From Thiemannella venezuelensis (GTDB taxonomy: Bacteria; Actinomycetota; Actinomycetes; Streptosporangiales; Streptosporangiaceae), in the NCBI RefSeq assembly GCF_014203605.1, contig NZ_JACHJJ010000001.1, positions 620,001-684,000 on the forward strand: a stretch of 64,000 bases of DNA. The letters run 5' to 3'. The position numbers and the translations under genes are program-made. Each line of letters begins with the position of its first letter. The stretch's first letter is position 1. Shown here one piece after another: positions 49,549 through 61,568 of the stretch. The notes under the pieces are model-generated. The model worked only from the letters and a program-made list of their open reading frames with translations. It made no database searches and had not been told where the DNA came from.

Positions 49549-50490
49549 GTGTCTAACGGGTCATTGCTTGTCGAGGTCGTGCGGTCGGGGTTCGTGGAGT
49601 CCACGCACCGGGCGCGGATGCTGGCGGTGGGGGCGGACGGCTCCCTGGTGCGGGTGCACGGCGCGGTGGACGCGCTGGTCTCGCCGCGCTCGTCGATGAA
49701 GCCGCTGCAGGCGCTGGGCATGGTGCGCGCCGGGCTCGCGCTGGAGGGGGAGCTGCTCGCGCTGGCCTGCGCGAGCCACGCGGGGGAGTCCTTCCACGTG
49801 GACGGCGCCCGCAAGATCCTCTCCGGGGCGGGGGTGGAGGAGGACGCGCTTCGTTGCCCGGAGGACCTGCCCGAGGACACGGCCTCCCGCGACGAGGTGC
49901 TGCGCTCGGGCGGCGGCAGGGCCCGGATCTACATGAACTGCTCGGGCAAGCACGCCGCGATGCTCGCGACCTGCGCGGCCAACGACTGGCCGCTGGAGAC
50001 CTACCTCGACCCGGCGCACCCGCTGCAGCGGGCCATCCGCGACACGGTCGAGGAGCTGACCTGCGAGCGGGTCGCCGCCGCCGGCGTGGACGGCTGCGGC
50101 GCTCCGCTGTTCTTCGTCTCGATGCGCGGGGTGGCCCGGGCCTTCCGCGCCCTGGTCCTGGCCGAGCCGGGCACCCCCGAGCGCCGCGTCGCCGACGCCT
50201 TCCGCGCCCACCCCGAGTGGACCTCCGGCACGAGCCGTCCCGAGGCCCTGCTGATGCGCGCGATCCCGGGACTCATGGTCAAGGCCGGAGCGGAGGCGTT
50301 CGACGCTTTCGCGTTCGAGGACGGCCGGGCGGGCACGGTCAAGATCGAGGACGGCGGCCAGCGCGCCCGGGTCCCGGTCACCGTCGCCGCCCTGCGGGCG
50401 CTCGGCCTCGACGCCCCCGGGCTGGACGGGCTCGCCACCGGCGTCCTGTACGGCGGCGGCCGCCCGGTGGGGGAGATCCGCCTGGGCTAG
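49549..50490 (+). CDS. L-asparaginase, thermolabile (Rhizobium etli type)-like
   Basis: The 313-aa protein (GTG 49549, GAAAGGAGA site) matches the COG4448 asparaginase family: [17 protein letters not shown], the SSMKPLQAL motif, [18 protein letters not shown], and [15 protein letters not shown]. It deaminates L-asparagine to aspartate and ammonia and differs from the E. coli AnsA/AnsB fold. The serine of SSMKP and the NCSGKH block are the likely active residues. A TAGACT -10 lies ~20 bp ahead of the start. Confidence 0.92.
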   Translation: MSNGSLLVEVVRSGFVESTHRARMLAVGADGSLVRVHGAVDALVSPRSSMKPLQALGMVRAGLALEGELLALACASHAGESFHVDGARKILSGAGVEEDALRCPEDLPEDTASRDEVLRSGGGRARIYMNCSGKHAAMLATCAANDWPLETYLDPAHPLQRAIRDTVEELTCERVAAAGVDGCGAPLFFVSMRGVARAFRALVLAEPGTPERRVADAFRAHPEWTSGTSRPEALLMRAIPGLMVKAGAEAFDAFAFEDGRAGTVKIEDGGQRARVPVTVAALRALGLDAPGLDGLATGVLYGGGRPVGEIRLG

Positions 50491-50612
50491 GCGTTCTGTT
50501 CCGTGAGGACGTGTCCGGCCGGGCTCCGCGGGTCACCGGGAAGGCGGGTCCCGGTCGTGGGAAGCGGGCCCGGGGCGCCGGGAGACGGGTCCGGGGACGT
50601 CCGTGCGGCGGT

Positions 50613-51026
50613 CTACACCCCCGTGCCGACCCGCACCCCGGCGCCGCCGGTGCGTTCGGGACCCGCGTCCGGTCCGCCGGCCAGGGTGCCGAGGGCGGTG
50701 AGGAGGACGATCGCGGCCCAGATCACGGCGGCTCCGACGGCCAGCTCCGCGACGAGCCCCGGCCAGCCGCGGCCCCGGGCCCCGGCGCGTCTGGGGCGGT
50801 GCTCCGCTCTGCCGAGGGCGGCGAAGCCGAGGGCGACGGAGGCGAGCGTGACGAGGGCCGAGGCCCAGGACGCGAGGGAGGTGAAGGCGGTGGCGAGGAC
50901 GGCGACGCCGCCCGCGGTGAGGGAGGCCAGGCCGAGCCCGTTCCTCAGCCGTGGACGCCGGGCCGCGTAGCGGTGGCGGGCGGTGTAGGGCTGAGGGTCT
51001 GACGGCAGGCCGTACGCGTAGGTCAT
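50613..51026 (-). CDS. Small membrane protein, DUF4190-like
   Basis: The 137-aa protein has a polar Tyr/Arg/Pro-rich head and two membrane segments (LGLASLTAGGVAVLATAFTS with LASWASALVTLASVALGFAA, and VAELAVGAAVIWAAIVLLTA). The layout NGLGLAS...GFAALGR is that of DUF4190 proteins. The function is unknown. It is convergent with asparaginase, 122 bp apart. Confidence 0.7.
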   Translation of the reverse strand: MTYAYGLPSDPQPYTARHRYAARRPRLRNGLGLASLTAGGVAVLATAFTSLASWASALVTLASVALGFAALGRAEHRPRRAGARGRGWPGLVAELAVGAAVIWAAIVLLTALGTLAGGPDAGPERTGGAGVRVGTGV

Positions 51027-51370
51027 GGCCGCTCCCGGTCGAGGGGTGAAGTACAGAGTGTTGACGGCTTGATACCCGCATTGGTTGCCGTTCCCCTACA
51101 AAGAAATTGGCGTTCACGGAGCAAGCGTGATGATTCTGCGTTGATATAGGGTGATATTGGCGGATCATCGCCGGAGAAGTTTTTCCATTCTGTGATTTCT
51201 CCGACCACTCGCCCCCGCCCGGATAGAATCGCAACTGCTCAAGACGGTCTCTCCGGTCCCTCCGGGCGCGGGTGAGGGGGCTCCGCCCCGGGGGCCGTGC
51301 GGGTCCGCGTCGTCACGCGGGTCCGGGAGCCCGCCGTTCATGCCGACGACTCAGAGCTCTCCGGGGTGTC
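51027..51370. other. AT-richer intergenic stretch upstream of the lipoprotein gene
   Basis: These ~340 bp are clearly less GC-rich than the neighbours (for example GATTCTGCGTTGATATAGGG). A weak hairpin GGAGAA...TTCTCC (51173-51199) is present and TTGATATAG resembles a promoter. I see no gene. It must hold the promoters for both flanking genes. Confidence 0.5.
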
Positions 51371-52096
51371 ATGCGCGAGCCTTTGGGAAAACGGGGCAGA
51401 AAGCCCGTTGTCGCCGCTTTGATGGTGATTTCCTGGCTTATTTCAGGATGCGGCCAGGCGGTGGACGGGACCGTGCCGCGAAGCGAGCCCATGGCCCATC
51501 CGGCTCCGGTGAGCCCGGTCCCCGTGGCCGGACCGCAGACGGTCATGGTCATCGGCGACAGTTTCACCGTCGGGTCGGGCCCGGTCGCGCGCTGGGAGAG
51601 CTACGCCGCGCTGACCGCCCGCGAGCTGGACTGGCAGCTGATCACCGCGGGGGCGGCCGGCACCGGGTTCGTCAACCCCGGCCGGGTGGGCCGGACCTTC
51701 CAGGACTCCTTCGACCGGGAGCTCGCCTGGCGCCCCGCCCCCGACCTGCTGGTCGTCTCCGGCGGCCACAACGACCGCCGCACCCCGCCGAGCCAGGTCT
51801 ACGGGGCCGCGGCACGGCTGCTGGAGTCGGTCCGGGAGCGCTGGCCCGGCACCGGGATCGTGGTGGTCGGCCCCCTGTGGATGGGGACCGCCCCCGGCTG
51901 GGCCTTCCAGGTCAGGGACGCCGTCGCGCTCGCCGCCGGGGAGGCGGGCGCGGTCTTCCTCGACCCGCTCGGCCGGCGCTGGGACGGCGCGATGATCCTC
52001 CCCGACGGCGTCCACCCCACCCTGGAGGGGCATGTGGGCATCGCCCGCTGGCTGGTCGCCGCGCTGCGCGAGAACGGGTTCGAGCGGGCCTCCTGA
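51371..52096 (+). CDS. SGNH/GDSL-hydrolase lipoprotein
   Basis: The 241-aa product (ATG 51371) has a lipoprotein signal with lipobox LISGC (C near residue 30) and the SGNH blocks: block I GDSFTVGSG, block III GGHND, and block V DGVHPT with catalytic Asp/His. It is an extracytoplasmic esterase, perhaps deacetylating carbohydrate or cell-wall material; the adjacent cellulase cluster makes polysaccharide deacetylation an attractive guess. It ends at a convergent terminator with the xylanase gene. Confidence 0.88.
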   Translation: MREPLGKRGRKPVVAALMVISWLISGCGQAVDGTVPRSEPMAHPAPVSPVPVAGPQTVMVIGDSFTVGSGPVARWESYAALTARELDWQLITAGAAGTGFVNPGRVGRTFQDSFDRELAWRPAPDLLVVSGGHNDRRTPPSQVYGAAARLLESVRERWPGTGIVVVGPLWMGTAPGWAFQVRDAVALAAGEAGAVFLDPLGRRWDGAMILPDGVHPTLEGHVGIARWLVAALRENGFERAS

Positions 52097-52119
52097 CCGT
52101 CGCGCACCCCGGTCCCCGC

Positions 52120-52159
52120 CGTACGGCGGGCGGCGGGCCGGGCCGCCGCCCGCCGTACG
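52120..52159. terminator. 17-bp perfect hairpin between the lipoprotein and xylanase genes
   Basis: Arms 52120-52136 and 52143-52159 pair perfectly with a 6-nt loop between convergent stops (52096 and 52162). It can serve both. Confidence 0.8.
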
Positions 52160-52161
52160 CG

Positions 52162-52740
52162 TCAGGAGATGACGGGCGCGGGCGGGGCGCCGGTGCCGGT
52201 CCAGGAGCCGATGAAGCCGAAGGTGGTCGAGCCGCCGGCCGGGAGGTTGCCGTTCCAGGGGGCGTTGGTGAAGGTGGAGGCGGTGCCGGAGGTGCTCAGA
52301 GCGGAGCTCCAGTTCTGGGTGACCTTCACGCCGGCCGGGTAGGTGAGGGTGGTCTTCCAGGAGGTGACGGCGGCGGTGCACGTGACGGTGACCTCGCCCT
52401 GGAAGCCGCCCTGCCAGGAGTTGACCAGCCTGTAGGCCGCCGAGCAGCCGTCCGCCGGACCGGATCCCGTGGTGAAGGCGGTGGTCGCGGAGGGGTCGGA
52501 GACGTTGCCGGCGGCGTCGCGGGCCACGACGTGCACGGTGTAGGCGGTCTCCGGGGTCAGGCCGGTCAGGGTGAGGGAGGTGGCGGCCGAGGAGCCGAGC
52601 CTGGTGGTGCCGCGGTAGACGTCGTAGCCGGTGACCCGGACGTTGTCGGTGGAGGCGGCCCAGGTCAGTGTCGCCCCCGAGGCGGTGACGTTCGAGGCGG
52701 CGGGTGTGCCCGGCCTGGACGGCGCGGTGGTGTCGTCGGG
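52162..52740 (-). repeat. FN3-CBM2 module, copy in the xylanase gene
   Basis: This 3' stretch encodes FN3 and CBM2 domains that are very similar at DNA and protein level to 53893-54470 in the mannanase gene. The final PPAPVIS and the sequences around the FN3 GYDVYRGTT motif are identical. Confidence 0.75.
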
Positions 52741-53787
52741 CGTCTCGTCGCCCGCCAGGGCGTCGTGCACCGCCGTGTAGGCCGGCTTCTTCCCGTAGTT
52801 CTCGTCGTAGATCAGCGCCGCGCCCTGGCCGGGGAAGGTGTCCGGCACCCAGGAGTACTTGTCGGTGAAGCCCCAGACGGTGACGCCGGAGCAGCGGCTC
52901 ACCGCCACGCAGGCCTTGACCACGTCGGAGTAGTAGGTGGCCTGGGTGGCGTCCTTGGCCGCGTCCCGGGGGGTTTGCATCCGGACGTCGATCTCGGTGA
53001 CCCGCACCTCGACGCCCAGGTCGGCGAAGCGCTGCATGTTCTCCCGGATGTTCGGGAAGCCGTACTGGATCGCCAGGTGGCTCTGCAGGCCGACGCAGTC
53101 GACCGGCACGTTCTGCGCCCGCAGCGACTTGACCAGGTTGTACATGGCCGTGCTCTTGGCGTTGACGCCCTCGACGTTGTAGTCGTTGATGCAGAGCGTG
53201 GCGTCGGGGTCGGCCGCGCGGGCGTACCGGAAGGCGTCGGCGATGTAGCTCTCGCCCAGCTTCTGGTACCAGAACGAGGTACGCAGGTTGCCGTTGTCGT
53301 CGAAGACCTCGTTCACCACGTCCCAGGACGTCAGGACGGGGTTGCCCGCGTAGCGGCCGGCGACCCTGCTGATGTGGTTCTGCATCGCCTCGCGCATCTC
53401 GGTGGCGCCGAGGTTCTGCACCCAGCTCGGCGTCTGGCTGTGCCAGACGAGCGTGTGGCCGTGCACCTGCTGGTCGTTCTGCTCGGCGAAGGCCATGATC
53501 TGGTCCGCGCCGGTGAAGTTGAACTGGTTCCGGCTGGGCTCGGTGGCGTCCCACTTCATCGCGTTCTCGGCGGTGACCTGGTTGAACTCCGAGGCCGCGA
53601 TGCTCCGGTAGGCGGTCTCGTTCGCCAGGGGGGAGGTGGCGAGCGCGGCGCCGACGAACTTGCCGCGCGCCTCGGCGTGCGCGCGCAGCGGGGCCGAGGC
53701 GTGGGCCGGTACGGCGGGCAGCACGGCCGCGGCGACGGGGAGGGCGGCGAGCACTCCGCTCAGGAGCGCCCTGCGCAGTCGGGACAT
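52162..53787 (-). CDS. Secreted endo-1,4-beta-xylanase, GH10-FN3-CBM2-like
   Basis: The 541-aa protein has a signal peptide (1-30), a GH10 catalytic domain (about 31-345) with acid/base E160 in TSWDVVNEVF and nucleophile E265 in VTEIDVRM, an FN3 domain (about 355-440) and a C-terminal CBM2-like domain (447-541, NSWQGGFQGEVTV). It cleaves xylan chains, with cellulose targeting by the CBM. The FN3-CBM2 part is nearly the same as in the mannanase upstream (about 82% at the protein level by eye). A GAAACTTTC palindrome lies in the promoter region. Confidence 0.95.
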   Translation of the reverse strand: MSRLRRALLSGVLAALPVAAAVLPAVPAHASAPLRAHAEARGKFVGAALATSPLANETAYRSIAASEFNQVTAENAMKWDATEPSRNQFNFTGADQIMAFAEQNDQQVHGHTLVWHSQTPSWVQNLGATEMREAMQNHISRVAGRYAGNPVLTSWDVVNEVFDDNGNLRTSFWYQKLGESYIADAFRYARAADPDATLCINDYNVEGVNAKSTAMYNLVKSLRAQNVPVDCVGLQSHLAIQYGFPNIRENMQRFADLGVEVRVTEIDVRMQTPRDAAKDATQATYYSDVVKACVAVSRCSGVTVWGFTDKYSWVPDTFPGQGAALIYDENYGKKPAYTAVHDALAGDETPDDTTAPSRPGTPAASNVTASGATLTWAASTDNVRVTGYDVYRGTTRLGSSAATSLTLTGLTPETAYTVHVVARDAAGNVSDPSATTAFTTGSGPADGCSAAYRLVNSWQGGFQGEVTVTCTAAVTSWKTTLTYPAGVKVTQNWSSALSTSGTASTFTNAPWNGNLPAGGSTTFGFIGSWTGTGAPPAPVIS

Positions 53788-53826
53788 GGGGGGTTCCTCT
53801 CTGGATTGGAAATTTCCGGCCGCTTG

Positions 53827-53839
53827 CCGAAACTTTCGG
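53827..53839. promoter_or_regulatory. 13-bp palindrome in the xylanase promoter
   Basis: CCGAAACTTTCGG is palindromic around the central C, 40 bp before the xylanase start. The CGAAA-x-TTTCG core is of the type described for xylanase and xylosidase gene control in streptomycetes (LacI-like regulators). A related TGAAACTTTCA lies at 61460. Confidence 0.6.
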
Positions 53840-53855
53840 AGACAGGGCTGAGGGA

Positions 53856-53882
53856 GGGGGTACGGCGGGGTGCCGTACCCCC
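53856..53882 (-). terminator. Hairpin after the mannanase gene
   Basis: GGGGGTACGGC (53856-53866) and GCCGTACCCCC (53872-53882) form an 11-bp stem, 11 bp beyond the mannanase stop. Confidence 0.7.
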
Positions 53883-53892
53883 TCGGGGCGGG

Positions 53893-54470
53893 TCAGGAGA
53901 TGACGGGCGCGGGCGGGGTGCCCGTGCCGGTCCAGGAGGCGATGAAGCCGAAGGTGGTCGAGCCGCCGGCCGGGATGGAGCCGTTCCAGGCGGCGTTGGA
54001 GAAGGTGAAGGCGGTACCGGAGGCCGACAGGGTCGAGCTCCAGTTCTGGGTGACCTTCACTCCGGCCGGGTAGGTCAGTGTGGTCTTCCACGAGTTCACG
54101 GCGGCGGCGCACGTGACCGTGACCTCGCCCTGGAAGCCGCCCGGCCAGGAGTTGACCGGCTTGTAGGTGGCCGCGCAGTCGCTCGGCGGGGTCGAGGTGG
54201 TCGTGAACGACGTGGTCTCGGAGGCCTCGGAGACGTTCCCGGCGGCGTCGCGGGCGACGACGTGCACGGTGTAGGCGGTCTCCGGCGTCAGACCGGTCAG
54301 GGCGAGGGAGTTCGTGGCCGAGGAACCGAGCTTGGTGGTGCCCCGGTAGACGTCGTAGCCGGTGACCCGGACGTTGTCGGTGGAGGCGGCCCAGGTCAGT
54401 GCGGCACCGGTCGAGGTGACGCCCGAGGCGGCGGGCTTGCCGGGCCGGGTGGGCGCCTCGGTGTCGGGGC
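53893..54470 (-). repeat. FN3-CBM2 module, copy in the mannanase gene
   Basis: This is the second copy of the cassette found at 52162-52740. The two differ by scattered substitutions and one or two short indels, so they diverged recently or exchange by gene conversion. The GH9 gene's FN3-CBM2 is more distant. Confidence 0.75.
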
Positions 54471-55458
54471 CGCCGCCCCCGCCGTAGATCTTCGCCTCGA
54501 CGGCGGTCTGCGCGATGCCGTTCGCACCGTTGAACAGGCGCTGGCCCCAGGGGGTCAGCTTGTTCACGTCGAAGCCGGTGACCTGGTCGAGATACTCGAC
54601 GCCGCCGCCGTTGCCGCTCCAGGACCAGCCGAAGTAGCCCAGGCCGCGCGCCTGGGCCTGGGCCATGATCGTGTCCTCGTCGGGGTTGCCGTCGGAGTGG
54701 TCGTGGCCGAACTCGCCGACCACCAGCGGCAGCCCGGCCGTCCGGAAGGCGTCCATGTAGGCGATGACCTCGGCGGAGGTGTCGAACACGCCGTACATGT
54801 GGATCGAGAAGATCGTGTTCTTGTCGGGGTCCGCGGCGGCGACGGTCTTGGCGTTGTCGCGCATGGTGAAGGACCAGTCCTGGCCCCAGTTGGGGGCGTC
54901 GACCATGAGCGCGTGGTCGAACCCGGCCGTGCGCATGCGCTTGATCGCGTTCGAGGTGGCCTCGGTCCAGCCCGGGGTGACGGCGTTGTTGCCGATCGGC
55001 TCGTTGCCGATGTTGATGATGACGTAGTCCTCCTGGCCGTCCAGCGCGCTCTTCACGCTGGTCCAGTAGTCCACGGCCGCGTCCAGGGTGTAGGCGCCGC
55101 CCTGCTCGCCGTACCCGGTGGTGTCGTGGTTCTCCAGGACGCAGATGAGCTTGTTCTGCTTGCAGAGCGAGACGACGTTGGCCACGTCGGCGGTGGTGTT
55201 GGGCGTCCACCGGCCGCCGCTCAGCACCACGCGCACGGCGTTGGCGCCCAGCGACTTGATGCCGGCGAAGGAGGCCGTCTGGCTCGTGTACCAGGTGTGC
55301 GCGTGGGAGGTGCCGCGCAGGACGAGGTTGCTCCCGTCCGCCTCGACGATCTTCGTACCGCTCACGTGGATGCCGGTGTCGGCCTGCGCGGGCGGGGCCG
55401 CGACCAGGAACGAGGTGAGTGCCGCGGCGAGCGCCGCGATGGTGAGCCGTGCTCTCAT
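53893..55458 (-). CDS. manA: Secreted beta-mannanase, GH5 (subfamily 8-like)-FN3-CBM2
   Basis: The 521-aa protein has a signal peptide (1-26), a GH5 domain (27-330) with acid/base E153 in INIGNEPIG and nucleophile E249 in LVVGEFGHDHSDG, an FN3 domain and a CBM2-like domain ending PPAPVIS. The sequence around SHAHTWYTSQTASFAGIKSL and GYFGWSWSGNGGGVEYLD is that of the Streptomyces ManA group, so beta-1,4-mannanase is the best call. A hairpin leader lies upstream. Its FN3-CBM2 cassette is shared with the xylanase. Confidence 0.93.
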   Translation of the reverse strand: MRARLTIAALAAALTSFLVAAPPAQADTGIHVSGTKIVEADGSNLVLRGTSHAHTWYTSQTASFAGIKSLGANAVRVVLSGGRWTPNTTADVANVVSLCKQNKLICVLENHDTTGYGEQGGAYTLDAAVDYWTSVKSALDGQEDYVIINIGNEPIGNNAVTPGWTEATSNAIKRMRTAGFDHALMVDAPNWGQDWSFTMRDNAKTVAAADPDKNTIFSIHMYGVFDTSAEVIAYMDAFRTAGLPLVVGEFGHDHSDGNPDEDTIMAQAQARGLGYFGWSWSGNGGGVEYLDQVTGFDVNKLTPWGQRLFNGANGIAQTAVEAKIYGGGGGPDTEAPTRPGKPAASGVTSTGAALTWAASTDNVRVTGYDVYRGTTKLGSSATNSLALTGLTPETAYTVHVVARDAAGNVSEASETTSFTTTSTPPSDCAATYKPVNSWPGGFQGEVTVTCAAAVNSWKTTLTYPAGVKVTQNWSSTLSASGTAFTFSNAAWNGSIPAGGSTTFGFIASWTGTGTPPAPVIS

Positions 55459-55483
55459 GACCTGCCTCGGGGAGAAGGGTGGA

Positions 55484-55519
55484 CCGGCCGGGCGGGAGGG
55501 GTCCGTCGCGCCCGGCCGG
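55484..55519 (-). other. Hairpin in the mannanase leader
   Basis: CCGGCCGGGCG (55484-55494) and CGCCCGGCCGG (55509-55519) pair over 11 bp with a 14-nt loop, 26 bp upstream of the mannanase ATG. It may be a second terminator of the GH9 gene, or may stabilise or attenuate the mannanase mRNA. Confidence 0.5.
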
Positions 55520-55574
55520 GGCTTTCACGGGGAGGTGTCCGGGGCGGCGGGCCGGCTCCGGGCACCGGGGAGGG

Positions 55575-55606
55575 CCGGCTCGCGGTGCGGGGGCACCGCG
55601 AGCCGG
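55575..55606 (-). terminator. Hairpin after the GH9 gene
   Basis: CCGGCTCGCGGTGC (55575-55588) and GCACCGCGAGCCGG (55593-55606) form a 14-bp stem with a 4-nt loop, 7 bp beyond the GH9 stop. Confidence 0.8.
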
Positions 55607-55613
55607 GACGCGG

Positions 55614-58250
<2,637 letters not shown>

Positions 58251-58304
58251 TCAGAGAGGGGGAGAGGACCCGTCCGGGGTCCGTCCGGGGACCGGCCGGG
58301 CCGG

Positions 58305-61247
58305 TCAGGGGAAGAGCCGGCCGTACTCGGCCAGGGCCACGGCCACGTCGACCTGGGCCCAGAACCGGTGGAAGGTGAAGGTCGGCGCGGGGCCGGTGCC
58401 CTTCAGGTAGGCGTCCACCTTCGGCCAGTCCGGGTCGTTCTTGTAGAAGGACCGGATGGACAGGAAGGTGGAGTTGCTGTCGATCACGTCGCCGTTGGGC
58501 ATCTTGCCGGTCCAGCCGGCCGGGACGTAGACCGGGTCGTCGAGGCGGTTGTAGTCGGCCTTGGTCTCGGTGGTCGAGACGCCCTTGGCGTCCTGGTTGT
58601 TCTTCCACATGCCGTCGAGCAGGCCCTTGGCGACGTCCCGCGCCTTGGTGTCGCCGGACTTGGCCGCGTAGTACATCAGGACCTTGGCGTAGGAGCCCGC
58701 CACGCCGACATCGGTCGTGTAGTCGCGGATGCTGACGTGCAGGCCCGCGTTGGAGCCGGGGCTGGACGGGTTCCAGGTGTCGGGCTGGCCGGTCCACACC
58801 AGCGTCGAGGGGATCTGGTAGGTCCCGTCGGCGTTGATCGTGGTGTTGTCGGTGGCCCACTTGACCCACTTGTCCAGCACGACCTTGGCGTCGGCGTTGC
58901 CGGTGGCGTAGTACAGCTCCGCCACGCGCTCCATCGACCAGGCCTGGAAGCCGAACCACTGGTTCGACGGCGGGTCGTGGTAGACCGGCTGCCAGTCGTA
59001 GGCCATGCCGTAGAAGGTCGGCAGGTTCGACGGCGGCGCGGCGTAGTGGCCCTGCCAGCTGTTGGTCGCGCCGCCCGCGATCGCGCCCTCGCTCGACTGC
59101 AGCCAGCGGTAGAACTCCAGCTGCCGGTCCAGGCTCTTGTCCCAGTCCTGTACGGCGGTCGCGCCCTTGGGCTTGAGCGCGTCCACGCTGGACAGCACCC
59201 AGGCGGCCATCGGGTTCTGGTAGCCGGAGTGGTTGTGGCTGGAGCCGATCCGCCAGGCCCAGCCCGCGGAGGTGTCGATCGCGCCGCCCCAGGCGTAGTA
59301 CCAGCTCAGCAGGTAGGCCGAGCTGTCCTTGCCGGTGCCCGCGGGGCACGAGGTGCTGGTGCAGCCCTGCTTCTTGAAGTACTTGTCGTACATCGCGTAG
59401 CGCAGGTAGTCGCCCATCTTCGCGGCCTTGGCGACCGAGGAGGCGACCTGCGACTCCTTGCCCTGCTCCTTGGCCCAGGTGTGCGCCCAGTAGGCGACCT
59501 GGACGGCGCGGGCGTCGGCGTCGGGGGCGTTGGTGTACTTCCACTGCTTGGCGTAGGAGGAGTCACCGGTGAACAGGTCCAGGTACCCGTTCTTGCCGCC
59601 GTGCTTGAAGGTGTCGCAGGACGGCTGCGGGACGGTCTCGAAGACCGACTCCTCCGGGCCGCGCTGGTAGGTGTTGATGTAGGCGGGCCTGGTCGTGCCG
59701 TCGCCGCAGCGGCCGAAGCCGTAGGTGTTGTCGACGTCGAGCAGCCAGTGCATGCCGTACACGTCGCTGGTGCCGTAGGCGGTCTTCAGCTCGTTCGCGA
59801 TCGGGTCCACGCCGACGCTCACGCCGCCGTCCAGCTTGGACGGGTACTGCTTGATGTCGTCCCACTCACCGGCGTAGGTCGCGGGCTTGGAGGGGTTGTA
59901 GAACGAGTTCGTCGGCTGGTCGGCGGTGGCCGGGATGATGTACTTCTCCATCGACGCCCAGGCCGCGTTGAACTTGCTCCAGTCGCCGGTCACCTTGCCG
60001 TAGGCGGCCTCCAGCCACAGGTAGTAGCTGTAGGCCTCGGAGGTGGTCTCGTGCCCGTGGTCGGGCGCCTCGACGAGGAAGGTCTCGACCGAGTGGTACG
60101 GCACGCCCTCGGGCGAGAAGTAGCCGTTGGCCGGGTCCTTGAGCTTGTTGTACATCGTGGTGAAGCGCTTGATGTACTCGTTGTCGCCGCCGGGGGTGTC
60201 GTTGTCCACCTCGGTGGCGGAGGCCTTCCCGGCGGTGTGGCCGGTGGCGGTGGCGGTGAACTCGGCGCTGCCGGAGGTCGTGTCGGCGTCCTCGGCGGCC
60301 TTGATCTGCACCGTCTGGGCGGTGTCCCAGTTCGCCGGGGTGAACGTCAGCGAGGCCCCGGTGCCGACCGTGAGGTCGGCGTCCCCGCTGGTCCTGGCGG
60401 TCGCCACGGTGACGTTCGCCGCCGGGGCCTTGGATAGCTTGACCGACAGGGTCGCGGCGTCCCCCTCGGGCACGGCGAGCGTGGCGGGGGTGACGACCAC
60501 GGCGGGCGCGGCGTCGGCCTTCACGCTGATCCCGACCGGGTCGGAGGTCTTCGTCAGGCCCTTGTCGTCGGTGGCCTTGGCGGTGATGGAGTAGTCGCCG
60601 GCCGGCACGCCGGTCCAGTCGTGGGAGTACGGCGCGCTGGTGTCGGCGCCCAGCAGCGTGGTGCCGTTGTAGAACTCGACCTTGGCCACCGTGCCGTCGG
60701 AGTCGGAGGCGTCGGCGGCGATCTCCACCGTGGCGGGCGCGGTGAAGCTCGCCCCGGCGACCGGCTTGGTGAGTTTCACGGCGGGGGCCTGGTTGCCCGG
60801 CCCGCCCCCGCAGGTGACGCCGTTGATCGTGAAGGAGGTCGGCTTGGGGTTGCTCCCGGACCAGCTGCCGTTGAAGCCGATGCTCGTCGAGGCGCCGGTG
60901 GCGAGCTTGCCGTTCCAGTCCATGCTCTTGGCGGTGACCGCGGTGCCGCTCTGCGACCAGGTCGCACTCCAGCCCTGGACGAGCTTCTGCGTGGCGGTCG
61001 GGAAGTCGAAGCCCAGGGTCCAGCCGTCCAGCGGGTCGCCCAGGTTCTTGATCGTGACACTGGCGGTGAAACCGCCCTGCCAGTCGTTGGTCGAGTAGGC
61101 GACGTCACACGAGACGGCCGCGTGAGCGGGCGAGGCCGTCAGCGCGGTCGTCATCCCGGCCGTCAGGCTGAGCAGAGCCAGCGCCGCGACGCGTCTCCGC
61201 CTCCTGGGGTGTGGGAGCGCTCCCGCTCTCGTGGGGTTCAGATGCAT
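58305..61247 (-). CDS. Secreted GH48 cellobiohydrolase, CBM2-Ig-like-Calx-beta-like-GH48
   Basis: The 980-aa protein (ATG 61247) has a signal peptide (about 1-43), an N-terminal CBM2 (about 44-150), a Big-type Ig domain (about 155-245, [15 protein letters not shown]), a Calx-beta-like domain (about 246-340, [18 protein letters not shown]), and a full GH48 domain (about 345-980). The active-site glutamate lies in [21 protein letters not shown]48 enzymes are reducing-end processive cellobiohydrolases, the key exo-enzyme of bacterial cellulose systems. A CebR-type box lies 82 bp upstream and a second within the signal-peptide codons. Confidence 0.95.
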   Translation of the reverse strand: MHLNPTRAGALPHPRRRRRVAALALLSLTAGMTTALTASPAHAAVSCDVAYSTNDWQGGFTASVTIKNLGDPLDGWTLGFDFPTATQKLVQGWSATWSQSGTAVTAKSMDWNGKLATGASTSIGFNGSWSGSNPKPTSFTINGVTCGGGPGNQAPAVKLTKPVAGASFTAPATVEIAADASDSDGTVAKVEFYNGTTLLGADTSAPYSHDWTGVPAGDYSITAKATDDKGLTKTSDPVGISVKADAAPAVVVTPATLAVPEGDAATLSVKLSKAPAANVTVATARTSGDADLTVGTGASLTFTPANWDTAQTVQIKAAEDADTTSGSAEFTATATGHTAGKASATEVDNDTPGGDNEYIKRFTTMYNKLKDPANGYFSPEGVPYHSVETFLVEAPDHGHETTSEAYSYYLWLEAAYGKVTGDWSKFNAAWASMEKYIIPATADQPTNSFYNPSKPATYAGEWDDIKQYPSKLDGGVSVGVDPIANELKTAYGTSDVYGMHWLLDVDNTYGFGRCGDGTTRPAYINTYQRGPEESVFETVPQPSCDTFKHGGKNGYLDLFTGDSSYAKQWKYTNAPDADARAVQVAYWAHTWAKEQGKESQVASSVAKAAKMGDYLRYAMYDKYFKKQGCTSTSCPAGTGKDSSAYLLSWYYAWGGAIDTSAGWAWRIGSSHNHSGYQNPMAAWVLSSVDALKPKGATAVQDWDKSLDRQLEFYRWLQSSEGAIAGGATNSWQGHYAAPPSNLPTFYGMAYDWQPVYHDPPSNQWFGFQAWSMERVAELYYATGNADAKVVLDKWVKWATDNTTINADGTYQIPSTLVWTGQPDTWNPSSPGSNAGLHVSIRDYTTDVGVAGSYAKVLMYYAAKSGDTKARDVAKGLLDGMWKNNQDAKGVSTTETKADYNRLDDPVYVPAGWTGKMPNGDVIDSNSTFLSIRSFYKNDPDWPKVDAYLKGTGPAPTFTFHRFWAQVDVAVALAEYGRLFP
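61212..61225. promoter_or_regulatory. CebR-type box inside the GH48 signal-peptide codons
   Basis: TGGGAGCGCTCCCG matches the CebR/CelR box at 13 of 14 bases. It lies 22-35 nt downstream of the ATG and encodes part of RAGALP. Its centre is 117 bp from the centre of the upstream box. Confidence 0.75.
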
Positions 61248-61328
61248 GGGAAAAGGTCCTCCAGGGGTGATTCGCCGCAATTTCGCTGGTAGAGGCATCG
61301 CGTCGGATCAGGCAGGGGTGAGAATCTG

Positions 61329-61342
61329 TGGGAGCGCTCCCA
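61329..61342. promoter_or_regulatory. CebR/CelR box upstream of the GH48 gene
   Basis: The perfect 14-bp palindrome TGGGAGCGCTCCCA is the operator of cellobiose-responsive LacI-type repressors (CebR in Streptomyces, CelR in Thermobifida). It is 82-95 bp upstream of the GH48 start. No cebR gene is in the window. Confidence 0.9.
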
Positions 61343-61459
61343 AAGAGGATTCTGGAGAGCGCCGGAGGGATGTCAATGGCGTGTGTTCCGGGTTGCGCCG
61401 GGGTTTCCCTCCGGTGCCGGTCAGGCCCCTGAGATCGGGCGGAACGGCTTTCCGGAACG

Positions 61460-61470
61460 TGAAACTTTCA
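61460..61470. promoter_or_regulatory. 11-bp palindrome TGAAACTTTCA upstream of GH48
   Basis: It shares the GAAACTTTC core with the xylanase palindrome at 53827. It lies about 213 bp upstream of the GH48 start. Its binding protein is unknown. Confidence 0.5.
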
Positions 61471-61568
61471 GATGGGATCCGCCCGCTCGGCCCCGGCGGT
61501 CCGCCGCGACCCGCCGGCCGTCCGTCATCCGCCCGCCGTACGGGACGGTGCGGCCCCGGCGGCGGGCA

